Below are positions 1 through 8,219 of a DNA stretch of 64,000 bases, one piece after another. Position numbers and translations under genes: made by a program. Positions within the stretch are counted from its first letter, which is position 1, and each line of letters opens with the position of its first letter. The notes under the pieces are model-generated. The model did not search any database and had not been told where the DNA came from. It worked only from the letters and a program-made list of their open reading frames with translations. Source of the stretch: Sneathiella marina (lineage in GTDB: Bacteria > Pseudomonadota > Alphaproteobacteria > Sneathiellales > Sneathiellaceae). Where the stretch lies: NCBI RefSeq assembly GCF_023746535.1, contig NZ_CP098747.1:1556364-1620363 (forward strand), in the 5' to 3' direction.

Positions 1-371
1 TCACTTAGAACCATATATGTGGCGTCAGATATATGGATAATTGGTAGCTCTGTCGAAAGGCTTGCCAGTTCAGAAGATGCAACAATACCGATAACAGCAT
101 GAGGCCCTATAGCATCAAGCCTTTTATCCAGATTTTTACTGACATACTTGCTGTATGTTGGTGTGAGGGATAAATCGATATTGCATCTAAGAAAAAGCCA
201 GCAAAGATTTTTTATTACTTTGATAAATATCTGTAGCGGATAATAATCTCTTGTATGAACCATATGCAAATCATGCCCGGATTTCCGCAGCTCATTTATA
301 ATGAAGAACGGTGTCCCTGACCAACTCGCCATCTTTTCCGGATCGGAGCGTGTAACAATTGCAATCTTCAT
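1..371 (-). CDS. Glycosyltransferase (GT4-like), N-terminal part only
   Basis: This reading frame is open from an ATG at 371 to the left edge, giving about 123 residues without a stop. The start MKIAIVTRSDPEKMASWSG, followed by a segment like TPFFIINELRKSGH and later PIIHISDATY, resembles the N-terminal acceptor-binding half of GT4 (glycosyltransferase group 1) enzymes that build lipopolysaccharide or exopolysaccharide. The catalytic C-terminal half lies outside the window, so donor and acceptor cannot be inferred. No strong ribosome binding site precedes the ATG. The DNA is clearly more AT-rich than the operon to its right, as polysaccharide loci often are. Confidence 0.7.
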   Translation of the reverse strand, partial: MKIAIVTRSDPEKMASWSGTPFFIINELRKSGHDLHMVHTRDYYPLQIFIKVIKNLCWLFLRCNIDLSLTPTYSKYVSKNLDKRLDAIGPHAVIGIVASSELASLSTELPIIHISDATYMVLS

Positions 372-580
372 TGGGCTATTTTTAAAATGAGATCCATACT
401 TATCAAAATACAGTCCTAGTGTGCTAATTTGGTTAACATCGCTAAATGACTTTATAAAGGGATTATGCCACATTGACGGTGCTATTATCTAAAAATATCT
501 ATTTAGATCGGTTTTAGGGGAATGGTCGTCTGCTTGCTAAATTTGCGACTTCAGAATTATTAATTTGATTTGGCTCAACA

Positions 581-1291
581 ATGATAAAAGCGCTTACATT
601 TGACACTGGTGGAACCATCCTTGATTGGCATAGCGGAATAACTTCGGCTCTTGCCTCAGTTGGTCGGAAGCATGACTTAGAACGAGATTGGGCTGCAATT
701 GCAAATGACTATAGGGCTCAATCATTGCGGGCCATGGTGAATGCGGGATCAGATTCACCAGCAGAATTCAACATTGACGACGTTCACCGGGAAAAGCTAT
801 CTGAAATTGTTTCGAGTTATGACCTTGAGGCATTTTCATCTGAGGAAAGGGATAAAATCTGGCGAACCTGGCATGAGCTCGACTGCTGGCCGGATTTTCC
901 TCAGTCCCTGCAAGAGATGCGTGACAATTTCATTGTCGCGTCTTTCACCATTCTCTCAGTATCCTTAATTGTAGACACGGCAAAGCGCAATGGATTGACC
1001 TGGGATGCTGTATTTTCCTGTGAGATGATAGGGCGTTATAAAATACTTCCCGCTGCCTATGAACAGGTAGCAAAATGGCTTGTTCTCGACCCAAGCGAGA
1101 TAATGATGGTGGCCTGTCATAATATTGATTTAAATGCCGCACGAGCCGTAGGATACAAAACTGCATTTGTCCGGCGGCCCGACGAGTGGGGAGTTGCTGG
1201 ACCGCCAGATCCCGATCCAGACGAGCACCATGACATTATCGCGCATGATTTTCCGGATCTCGTCATGCAGTTAGAAAGATACCGCGCCTAA
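581..1291 (+). CDS. HAD-superfamily hydrolase, haloacid dehalogenase type II-like
   Basis: A 236-residue protein with the HAD layout. Motif I is FDTGGT with the nucleophile candidate Asp8, a helical cap covers about residues 18-100, Lys154 (IGRYK) matches motif III, and CHNIDLNAAR at 179-188 matches motif IV. The tail GYKTAFVRRPDEWG is typical of proteins annotated as haloacid dehalogenase type II. The usual TLSNGN of motif II is here SFTILS (121-126), so the Ser/Asn pair is replaced, and the second motif I position is Gly rather than Asp or Tyr. The substrate cannot be named; a small organic acid or phosphate ester is possible. Its last bases overlap tail-to-tail with the dppF-like gene. Confidence 0.75.
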   Translation: MIKALTFDTGGTILDWHSGITSALASVGRKHDLERDWAAIANDYRAQSLRAMVNAGSDSPAEFNIDDVHREKLSEIVSSYDLEAFSSEERDKIWRTWHELDCWPDFPQSLQEMRDNFIVASFTILSVSLIVDTAKRNGLTWDAVFSCEMIGRYKILPAAYEQVAKWLVLDPSEIMMVACHNIDLNAARAVGYKTAFVRRPDEWGVAGPPDPDPDEHHDIIAHDFPDLVMQLERYRA

Positions 1292-2256
1292 TCAAACAGG
1301 TGACAGGCTACCGCGACATTGTCCGAAATATTCTGTAAAGCCGGTCGGTCCCCGTGGCATTTTTCAAAGACTTTAGGGCAACGCGGGTTAAACGGACAGC
1401 CATTTGGTGGGTCCATGGGCGAGGGGAGTTCGCCTTTCAGGACAATACGTTCAGAGACGTGATTGGGATCTGCGACCGGCGTTGCCGAGAGAAGAGCTTG
1501 TGTATAGGGATGAGAGGGATTAGCAAATACTTCTTTGGCAGGGCCCTGTTCTACTGGGCGCCCCAGATACATAACCATGACGTCATCCGCAATATGCCGG
1601 ACGACGGACAAGTCGTGACTGATAAATAAATAGGCGAGGTTCATTCGTTCCTGAAGCTCAGTCAGTAAATTGAGAACCTGAGCCTGAATGGAGAGATCGA
1701 GGGCGGAAACAGGTTCGTCGAGTACAAGTATGTCCGGCTCCAACATTAATGCACGTGCAATAGCGATACGTTGGCGTTGCCCGCCCGAAAACATATGAGG
1801 GTAACGATCGAATTGCTCAGGTCGTAAGCCGACATTGGCCATCATTTCCTGTGCCCGGGCACGGCGTTCCGATGCGTTCAATTTCGTATTTACAAGCAAC
1901 GGCTCCTCCAATGCTGCCCCGACCCGTTGCCGCGGATTGAGGGAGCTGTATGGATCCTGAAACACTATTTGAACTTTCGGCCGAAGATGGGCGAGCGCTT
2001 TCATAGAAGCGGTCGCAATATCTTCCTCACCAATTACCAGGGAACCGCTGGTCGCTGGCTCTATCATTGTCACCAGCCGCGCCAATGTTGACTTTCCACA
2101 GCCGCTTTCTCCAACGACCGCTAAGGTCTTTCCGCGCTCTAGTGTAAAGCTTGCACCGGCGAGCGCTTTGAGGGAAAGTTTCGACTTGAAGGCCCCGGCG
2201 GAGATCGGATAGTGACGCGCCAGATCAGTAGCAGTGAGGACAGTATCATTGCTCAT
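1288..2256 (-). CDS. dppF: Dipeptide ABC transporter ATP-binding protein DppF-like
   Basis: A 322-residue cytoplasmic ATPase of the Opp/Dpp family that powers peptide import. Walker A GESGCGKST is at 49-57, the ABC signature SGGQRQR at 156-162, Walker B ILVLDE at 175-180 and the H-loop His213. The C-terminal oligopeptide-transporter extension with GCPFNPRCP and a further cysteine is present; in this family those cysteines bind an iron-sulfur cluster. The ATG overlaps the dppD stop in an ATGA arrangement, so the two are translationally coupled. It is the last gene of the dppABCDF operon. Other peptides, nickel or aminolevulinate are possible substrates within this family. Confidence 0.9.
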   Translation of the reverse strand: MSNDTVLTATDLARHYPISAGAFKSKLSLKALAGASFTLERGKTLAVVGESGCGKSTLARLVTMIEPATSGSLVIGEEDIATASMKALAHLRPKVQIVFQDPYSSLNPRQRVGAALEEPLLVNTKLNASERRARAQEMMANVGLRPEQFDRYPHMFSGGQRQRIAIARALMLEPDILVLDEPVSALDLSIQAQVLNLLTELQERMNLAYLFISHDLSVVRHIADDVMVMYLGRPVEQGPAKEVFANPSHPYTQALLSATPVADPNHVSERIVLKGELPSPMDPPNGCPFNPRCPKVFEKCHGDRPALQNISDNVAVACHLFD

Positions 2257-3254
2257 GCTACAGCCTCATCTTTTCCGGGATGGCCTTCAGGGCTGCCCCC
2301 TTTAAGAGGATAATGACAAAGAGCGGAACCAAAGCCGGCATTTGCAGCTACGGGCCTTTCTGAGCGGCACCGGGATGTTGCATAGGCGCATCGGGGGGAA
2401 AAAAGGCATCCAGCAGGCCGATCGAATTGCCCCGGTACAACACCGGGAATTGACGCCAGCTTTTTGCCGACGGCACGTTCCGGTAAGGCTGAAAGCAGGG
2501 CTTGGGTGTAAGGATGATGCGGCTCTGAGAAAAGACCTTTAACATCCTGCATTTCAATGCGCTGCCCGGCATACTGAACTGATACCCGTTGAGCGGTTTC
2601 CGCTACCACTCCCATATCATGCGTGATCAATACCAGAGCCATGCCGGTATCCTGCTGTAACTTGAGAAGCAGGTCAATAATCTGGGCTTGAATAGTGACA
2701 TCCAGCGCGGTTGTCGGCTCATCGGCAATTAACAGTTTGGGCTGACAGGCTATAGCCATGGCGATCATGACCCGCTGGTTCATACCGCCGGAAAGCTGGT
2801 GAGGAAAGGAAGACAGGCGTTTTTCAGGCGCCGGAATACCAACTTGTTCCAATAAATTGACAATGCGCTCTTTCTTTTCACGGCGGCTTAGTTTGAGATG
2901 CGCTTGCAAAGCCTCACCAAGTTGGAAGCCGACGGTGAAGCAGGGGTTGAGGCTGGTCATCGGCTCTTGAAAAATCATCGCGATATCTTTGCCGATAATA
3001 TTCCGCCGTTCTTTTGGTCGCATATTTAGCATATCTTGGCCATCAACAGCCATAATATCGGCGGTGATGGTCGCCGTCCAGGGAAGGAGACCCATAACGG
3101 CCAGCATGGCGACAGATTTGCCGGAACCGGATTCGCCGACAACGGCCAGAACCTCACTTTTCTCCACCGTCAGTGACACATTATCTACGGCCCGGAAATT
3201 TCCATGCGCAGTCCGAAAATCAACACTAAGATTTTTAACTTCCAGCAAGCTCAT
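2253..3254 (-). CDS. dppD: Dipeptide ABC transporter ATP-binding protein DppD-like
   Basis: A 333-residue ATPase partner of DppF. Walker A GESGSGKSV is at 40-48. The signature SGGMNQR is followed by MIAMAIACQPKLLIADEPTT with the Walker B Glu, and then ITHD with the H-loop. The C-terminal Opp/Dpp extension GCLFSPRC is present. ABC importers of this class use a DppD/DppF heterodimer. The gene sits 1 base after dppC and overlaps dppF by 4 bases, so it is part of the same transcript. Confidence 0.9.
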   Translation of the reverse strand: MSLLEVKNLSVDFRTAHGNFRAVDNVSLTVEKSEVLAVVGESGSGKSVAMLAVMGLLPWTATITADIMAVDGQDMLNMRPKERRNIIGKDIAMIFQEPMTSLNPCFTVGFQLGEALQAHLKLSRREKKERIVNLLEQVGIPAPEKRLSSFPHQLSGGMNQRVMIAMAIACQPKLLIADEPTTALDVTIQAQIIDLLLKLQQDTGMALVLITHDMGVVAETAQRVSVQYAGQRIEMQDVKGLFSEPHHPYTQALLSALPERAVGKKLASIPGVVPGQFDRPAGCLFSPRCAYATSRCRSERPVAANAGFGSALCHYPLKGGSPEGHPGKDEAVA

Positions 3255-3255
3255 A

Positions 3256-4173
3256 TCAAGATCTCCGAAGTTTGGGGTCTAGAGCATCGCGTATTCCATC
3301 TCCCATCAGATTGATGGCCAGAACAGTGAGTAATATGGCGATCCCTGGCAGGGTAACAACCCACCAGGCGCGCAAGATAAACTCACGGGCCTCAGCAAGC
3401 ATGGTCCCCCATTCCGGCGTTGGAGGCTGGGCACCCATCCCCAAAAATCCCAAGGCTGCCGCATCGAGGATTGCCGTCGAAAAGGACAATGCGCCCTGGA
3501 CAATAAGAGGAGCGAGACAATTGGGTAGAATGGTGTTGAACATCAGGCGCGGTGTTTTTACGCCAGCAACACGTGCCGCAGTTACATAATCCTTTGAGCG
3601 TTCCCCCATGACAGCCGCACGGGTAAGCCGGACATAATGCGGTTGTTGAACAATGGCGATAGCAATCATGGCATTGACCAGGCTTGGGCCGAGAATGGCG
3701 ACCAAAGCAAGGGCGAGCAGGATGGCAGGAAAGGATAGGATAACGTCCATGATCCGCATGATCAGCGTATCCAGAATACCTCCAACAAAGCCGGAAATCA
3801 GGCCAACAATGATACCGACACTCAACGCCAGTGAGACCACGATACAACCAACAAATAATGAATACCGGCTTCCGTAAATAAGCCGGGAAAGCATGTCGCG
3901 GCCAACCGGATCAGTTCCCAGAATAAATTTCCACGATCCCCCTTCCTGCCAAACTGGCGGGACAAGGAGCGCGTCGCGAAACTGTTCTACTGCCGTATGC
4001 GGTGCAACAACATCGGCAAATATGGCGATCAGACAGATAAAAAGGAAAAACCACATGCCGGCAACAGCGCCCTTGTTTTCCTTGAAATACTTCCAGAACT
4101 CAATCAACAATGCCAGACGTGTTGTCTTGCGATTGTCGAGATCTTCTGGGATGGGTGCAAGCGTGTCTGTCAT
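3256..4173 (-). CDS. dppC: Dipeptide ABC transporter permease DppC-like
   Basis: An inner-membrane permease of 305 residues. I start it at the ATG at 4173 (MTDTLAPIPEDL) because this codon follows the dppB stop by one base and is preceded by a GGGGGG run. The longer form from 4215 would overlap dppB by 41 bases. It has an N-terminal cytoplasmic segment, a first membrane helix (VAGMWFFLFICLIAIFADVV), the BPD_transp_1 domain and the EAA loop region (AARVAGVKTPRLMFNTILPN) that contacts the ATPases. It pairs with DppB to form the channel. Confidence 0.9.
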   Translation of the reverse strand: MTDTLAPIPEDLDNRKTTRLALLIEFWKYFKENKGAVAGMWFFLFICLIAIFADVVAPHTAVEQFRDALLVPPVWQEGGSWKFILGTDPVGRDMLSRLIYGSRYSLFVGCIVVSLALSVGIIVGLISGFVGGILDTLIMRIMDVILSFPAILLALALVAILGPSLVNAMIAIAIVQQPHYVRLTRAAVMGERSKDYVTAARVAGVKTPRLMFNTILPNCLAPLIVQGALSFSTAILDAAALGFLGMGAQPPTPEWGTMLAEAREFILRAWWVVTLPGIAILLTVLAINLMGDGIRDALDPKLRRS

Positions 4174-4174
4174 G

Positions 4175-5188
4175 TCAGCCCCCCGTATGCCGGATTTTCG
4201 GATTAATAAGGCCATACATCAAATCAACAATCAGGTTGACGATCATGACGATGGTGGCGATGAGCAGCAAGCCGCCTTGCACGGAGGGATAATCCCGACG
4301 CGAAATGGAATCAACCATCCATTTGCCAACGCCAGGCCAGGAAAAGATGGTTTCCGTCAGAATGGCGCCGCCCAGTAGGACACCGACCTGAAGACCGATT
4401 GTCGTGATAACCGGGATCAAAGCATTCCGCAGCGCATGAACACCAACAACTCTTTTTGGAGAAAGGCCTTTTGCCTTCGCAGTTCGGACATAATCCTCAC
4501 CAAGCACTTCCAGCATTGCTGATCTTGTCTGGCGGGCGATTACGGCCAGTGGAATGGTTCCCAGAACAATAGTTGGCAAGATCAGATGCGAGACCGCGGA
4601 GGAAAAGGCACCCTTTTGTCCGGAGAGCAAGCTGTCGATCAGCATAAAGCCGGTAACTTGCGGGAAAAAATAAATCAATGAAATCCGCCCGGACACCGGA
4701 GTCCAGCCGAGAATTCCTGAAAAAAGGATAATGAGCAGCAACCCCCACCAGAATATCGGCATGGAATATCCGACCAACGCTGTCCCCATGGCAGTATGGT
4801 CGAACCAGGTGCTGCGTTTGACAGCGGCAATTGCCCCGGCAGTAACACCGATTATTGTTGCAAAGATAATAGCGCAGAGTGCGAGCTCGAAAGTCGCTGG
4901 AAAGAGTGTGAAGAATTCTTCAAGTACCGGTTTCTTGGTTACCAGCGAATTTCCCAGATCCCCCTGCAGGACCCCCAGGAGATATTCCAGAAACTGCTCC
5001 CAAATAGGTCGGTTATACCCAAATTTTTCAAGAAGCTCGGCGTGGCGCTCAGGTGTCAATCCACGTTCCCCAGCCATCAGAAGGACAGGATCGCCCGGAA
5101 GCAGCCGGATAAAACTGAACGCGGCTATTGTCACGCCCAAAAATGTTGGGACGAGAAGGCCGACGCGCCTTAAAATAAAATAAAACAT
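4175..5188 (-). CDS. dppB: Dipeptide ABC transporter permease DppB-like
   Basis: A 337-residue permease with the N-terminal signature FILRRVGLLVPTFLGVTI and RLLPGDPV, then several hydrophobic helices and the EAA loop (RTAKAKGLSPKRVVGVHALR), all standard for DppB/OppB. It lies 72 bases downstream of the binding-protein gene, separated by a strong hairpin, and one base upstream of dppC. Confidence 0.9.
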   Translation of the reverse strand: MFYFILRRVGLLVPTFLGVTIAAFSFIRLLPGDPVLLMAGERGLTPERHAELLEKFGYNRPIWEQFLEYLLGVLQGDLGNSLVTKKPVLEEFFTLFPATFELALCAIIFATIIGVTAGAIAAVKRSTWFDHTAMGTALVGYSMPIFWWGLLLIILFSGILGWTPVSGRISLIYFFPQVTGFMLIDSLLSGQKGAFSSAVSHLILPTIVLGTIPLAVIARQTRSAMLEVLGEDYVRTAKAKGLSPKRVVGVHALRNALIPVITTIGLQVGVLLGGAILTETIFSWPGVGKWMVDSISRRDYPSVQGGLLLIATIVMIVNLIVDLMYGLINPKIRHTGG

Positions 5189-5206
5189 GTGCTAATCGAT
5201 AAATGC

Positions 5207-5237
5207 TCTGTCACCAGCAAAAAATGCTGGTGACAGA
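5207..5237 (-). promoter_or_regulatory. Intercistronic hairpin between dppA and dppB
   Basis: A perfect 13-bp inverted repeat with a 5-base loop (TCTGTCACCAGCA, loop AAAAA, then the complement) fills most of the 72-base gap between the binding-protein gene and the first permease gene. No T-run long enough for a strong terminator follows it on the minus strand. In other importer operons such hairpins stabilise the upstream binding-protein message and lower downstream expression; applying that here is inference. Confidence 0.65.
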
Positions 5238-5260
5238 AATTATGCCATTAACCGGCAGGC

Positions 5261-6856
5261 CTAATTGACAAGATCAACGCCATAGAAGACATGGCCGCCG
5301 AAAGGATCGATTTTATAGCCGTCTACTTCATTCCGCATTGCTTTAAAAACAACGGAATGGGCTATTGTTGCCCAAGGTGCCTGTTCCTTGAAGACCACCT
5401 GCGCCTGTTCATAGAGCTTGGTGCGTTCGTCAACGTCAGAAGTGATTTTTGCCTTCTGAATAATGTCTTCAAACTCCTTGTTACACCATTGTGCGCGGTT
5501 GGAACCACCGACACCGTCACAACCGAGCAATACGGCCAGGAAGTTATCAGGATCGCCGTTGTCTCCGGTCCAGCCAAGCAAGACAGCACCATCGCGGTCA
5601 ATTTCCTTTGACCGTTTCAGATATTCGCCCCATTCGTAGGAAACAATCTCTACGTCAACACCGACTTCTTTGAAATCAGCTTGAATGAGTTCCGCCATCC
5701 GACGGGCATTCGGGTTGTAGGGGCGTTGGACAGGCATTGCCCAGATTTTCATTTTCAAGTCTTTGACACCGGCATCATCCAGCATCTTTTTGGCAGCTGC
5801 AGGATCATAACTGTCATCCTGTATCGCCTCATTATAAGACCAGATGGTCGGTGGAATAGGGTTCTTCGCAGCCTTGCCAGCTCCTTGGAAAACCGCATCC
5901 AATATTGCCTGCTTGTTGATGGATTTATTCAAGGCTTTGCGTACCTCTGGATTATCAAAGGGTGCAACTTGCGTATTGTAAGCAAGATACCCGACATTCA
6001 AGCCTTCCTGTTCGGGAAGCTTCAAACTGCTGTCATCGCGAATGGCTTGCAGGTCTGCCGGGTTCGGATACGGATTGAAATGACATTCACCGGCAAGAAG
6101 GCGCTGGTGACGAACGGATGAATCTGGCGTAATGGCGAAAATCAAATCGTCAATTTTTGCCCGGCCGGCCCAATAGTCATCATGAGCTTTATAGCGAATG
6201 ACAGCGTCCTTTTGATAATTGACAAACTTGAAAGGGCCCGTTCCAACTGGTTTCTGGTTGAGATCTTCCATGTTGCCTGACGCGGCCAATTGATCCGCAT
6301 ATTCCTTGGACATAATGGACGCGAAATCCATGCCCAGATTTGCAATCATCGGTGCTTCCGGCCTGTTCAAGATGAATTTGACTGTATTATCATCGACTTT
6401 AACAACATCTTTAAGGAGATCCGGCATGGACATACCGTCAAAATACTCCCAGGCGGTACCCGCCGTATATTGATTCCATGGATGATCTTTATCCAGCTGC
6501 CGCTTGAAAGAGAAGACAACGTCATCAGCGTTCATGTCGCGGCTTGGTGTAAAATAATCCGTTGTATGAAATTTAACGCCTTTACGGAGGTTGAATGTGT
6601 ATTCCAGCCCATCGTCAGAAACCGACCAGCTTTCGGCAAGTCCGGGTCCAATTGAGGTTGTTCCAATTTCAAATTCTGCAAGTTTATTATATACCTGCCG
6701 GGAAGACGCATCGAAAGTCGTCCCTGCTGTATAAAGCGCTGGATCAAAACCCTCTGGTGAGCCTTCTGAGCAATGAACAAGTGTTTTCGCCTGCGCACTG
6801 CCAATCATCATCGCCGACGCCAATACAGCTGACAGCAATAGTTTTTTGGATCCCAT
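5261..6856 (-). CDS. dppA: Periplasmic dipeptide-binding protein DppA-like
   Basis: A 531-residue family 5 solute-binding protein. Residues 1-23 form a signal peptide ending AQA before KTLVHCSEG. The mature start (LVHCSEGSPEGFDPALYTAG) and later stretches such as MPVQRPYNPNARRMAELIQA, YEWGEYLKR and GWTGDNGDPDNF match enterobacterial DppA closely, as I recall that sequence. It should capture dipeptides, and possibly 5-aminolevulinate or heme as DppA can, and deliver them to DppBCDF. A GGGAG ribosome binding site precedes the ATG. It is the first gene of the operon, so the promoter should lie in 6857-7076; I could not fix one confidently. Confidence 0.92.
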   Translation of the reverse strand: MGSKKLLLSAVLASAMMIGSAQAKTLVHCSEGSPEGFDPALYTAGTTFDASSRQVYNKLAEFEIGTTSIGPGLAESWSVSDDGLEYTFNLRKGVKFHTTDYFTPSRDMNADDVVFSFKRQLDKDHPWNQYTAGTAWEYFDGMSMPDLLKDVVKVDDNTVKFILNRPEAPMIANLGMDFASIMSKEYADQLAASGNMEDLNQKPVGTGPFKFVNYQKDAVIRYKAHDDYWAGRAKIDDLIFAITPDSSVRHQRLLAGECHFNPYPNPADLQAIRDDSSLKLPEQEGLNVGYLAYNTQVAPFDNPEVRKALNKSINKQAILDAVFQGAGKAAKNPIPPTIWSYNEAIQDDSYDPAAAKKMLDDAGVKDLKMKIWAMPVQRPYNPNARRMAELIQADFKEVGVDVEIVSYEWGEYLKRSKEIDRDGAVLLGWTGDNGDPDNFLAVLLGCDGVGGSNRAQWCNKEFEDIIQKAKITSDVDERTKLYEQAQVVFKEQAPWATIAHSVVFKAMRNEVDGYKIDPFGGHVFYGVDLVN

Positions 6857-7076
6857 TATTTCACTCCCTGATATTTAATGGATGATCTGATTCCTGTTAG
6901 TCCCTCTCAGATCTGGCAACGACCTTACCTAATTATTTTACAGTTGGAAATAGTTATTAGTTTTGTCAGTTAAATTGCTGGATTATATAAGAATTCTGCA
7001 ATTAAAAATATTCTGCTGTTGGCGTTTCGTACACGTAAACCTTTAATTAGGAGAGCGAAACTTTCCATTAGAGTTA

Positions 7077-8069
7077 TTACAAAAGGGAATCAGCCGCTTC
7101 TGAAGCAATTTCAAAGGCCCTCAGTCTTGCTGCATGATCAAAGATCTGAGCAGTCAAAATGATTTCATCTGCGGCTGTTTCATTCTTGAATTTGACCAGG
7201 TCTCTGCGGATATCCTCCGGATCTCCAAGCGCTGTATATGTCATAAATCGTGAAATAACGGCTTGCTCCTGAGGACCTAACTGATCGCCAAAGCCTTTCA
7301 CTGGTGGTGGAAGCTGTACTGGATTTCCAGTTGCGAGTTTGATCACGCCTTGCATCAGAGACGTAGAGATGTAATCAGCCTCTTCCTTTGTATCGGCAGC
7401 TTGTAAATTCATTGCAGCAATTACATAAGGTTCTGAAAGCTGCGCTGAGGGGCGAAAATCCCGTCGGTAAATATGAAGGGCTTCTTGCAGGTGAGTGGGG
7501 GCAAAATGGGAGGCAAAGGCGTAGGGCAGGCCTAGATAGGCAGCAAGTTGCGCGCCGTACAAGCTGGAGCCAAGAATATAAAGCGGTATGTGTAATCCGG
7601 CGCCGGGCACGGCTTTTAAACGCTGACCCGGTTCCGGATCCGCGAAATATTGTTGAAGCTCCTGTATGTCTGCTGGAAAGCTATCCACATCACTGGTCAT
7701 GGATCGGCGCAGGGCATGGGCTGTCAATCCATCAGTTCCGGGGGCCCGGCCCAAGCCAAGATCAATACGATCGGGATACAGGGAGGCGAGGGTCCCGAAT
7801 TGCTCGGCAATCACCAATGGTGCATGATTTGGCAGCATAACACCGCCGGATCCCAACCGAATTGAATTGGTATGCGCGCCGACATGGGCCAGCAGGACTG
7901 AGGTTGCGGCACTGGCAATACCCGGAATGTTATGATGCTCCGCGAGCCAGTACCGATAAAACCCTTTCTTTTCAGCTAGCTGGGCGATTTCGACTGAATT
8001 GCGAAAAGATTGGGCGGCGTCGCTACCTTGTGTGATAGGGGCCAGGTCCAGAACCGATAATCGTGTCAT
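7077..8069 (-). CDS. LLM-class flavin-dependent oxidoreductase (luciferase-like)
   Basis: A 330-residue bacterial-luciferase-fold protein. It begins with [21 protein letters not shown], followed by [20 protein letters not shown] and [19 protein letters not shown], the hallmarks of the YhbW/MsnO8 group of LLM oxidoreductases. The C-terminal [13 protein letters not shown] also fits. These enzymes use reduced FMN, but substrates are mostly unknown and none is suggested here. It is a single gene between dpp and cox, transcribed away from coxC across a gap of about 150 bases. Confidence 0.85.
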   Translation of the reverse strand: MTRLSVLDLAPITQGSDAAQSFRNSVEIAQLAEKKGFYRYWLAEHHNIPGIASAATSVLLAHVGAHTNSIRLGSGGVMLPNHAPLVIAEQFGTLASLYPDRIDLGLGRAPGTDGLTAHALRRSMTSDVDSFPADIQELQQYFADPEPGQRLKAVPGAGLHIPLYILGSSLYGAQLAAYLGLPYAFASHFAPTHLQEALHIYRRDFRPSAQLSEPYVIAAMNLQAADTKEEADYISTSLMQGVIKLATGNPVQLPPPVKGFGDQLGPQEQAVISRFMTYTALGDPEDIRRDLVKFKNETAADEIILTAQIFDHAARLRAFEIASEAADSLL

Positions 8070-8219
8070 ATTATGGAATTGCCTTTTTAATTGCTTTGTT
8101 CAGTGATGGCGGTTTTCATTGCGCTTTGTCAAGGCAGATTAAGAAAGCAGCTTTGCCTGCAGCGCAATGTCGGGTACGCTACGGGCCTTGGGGATGCAAT
8201 TTGCTGTTTGGGAGAACAC

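Noticed and set aside
2342-2572. Possible frame disruption in dppD suggested by overlapping short frames
   Set aside because: The dppD frame is continuous at 333 residues with all motifs and the C-terminal Cys extension, so there is no frameshift.
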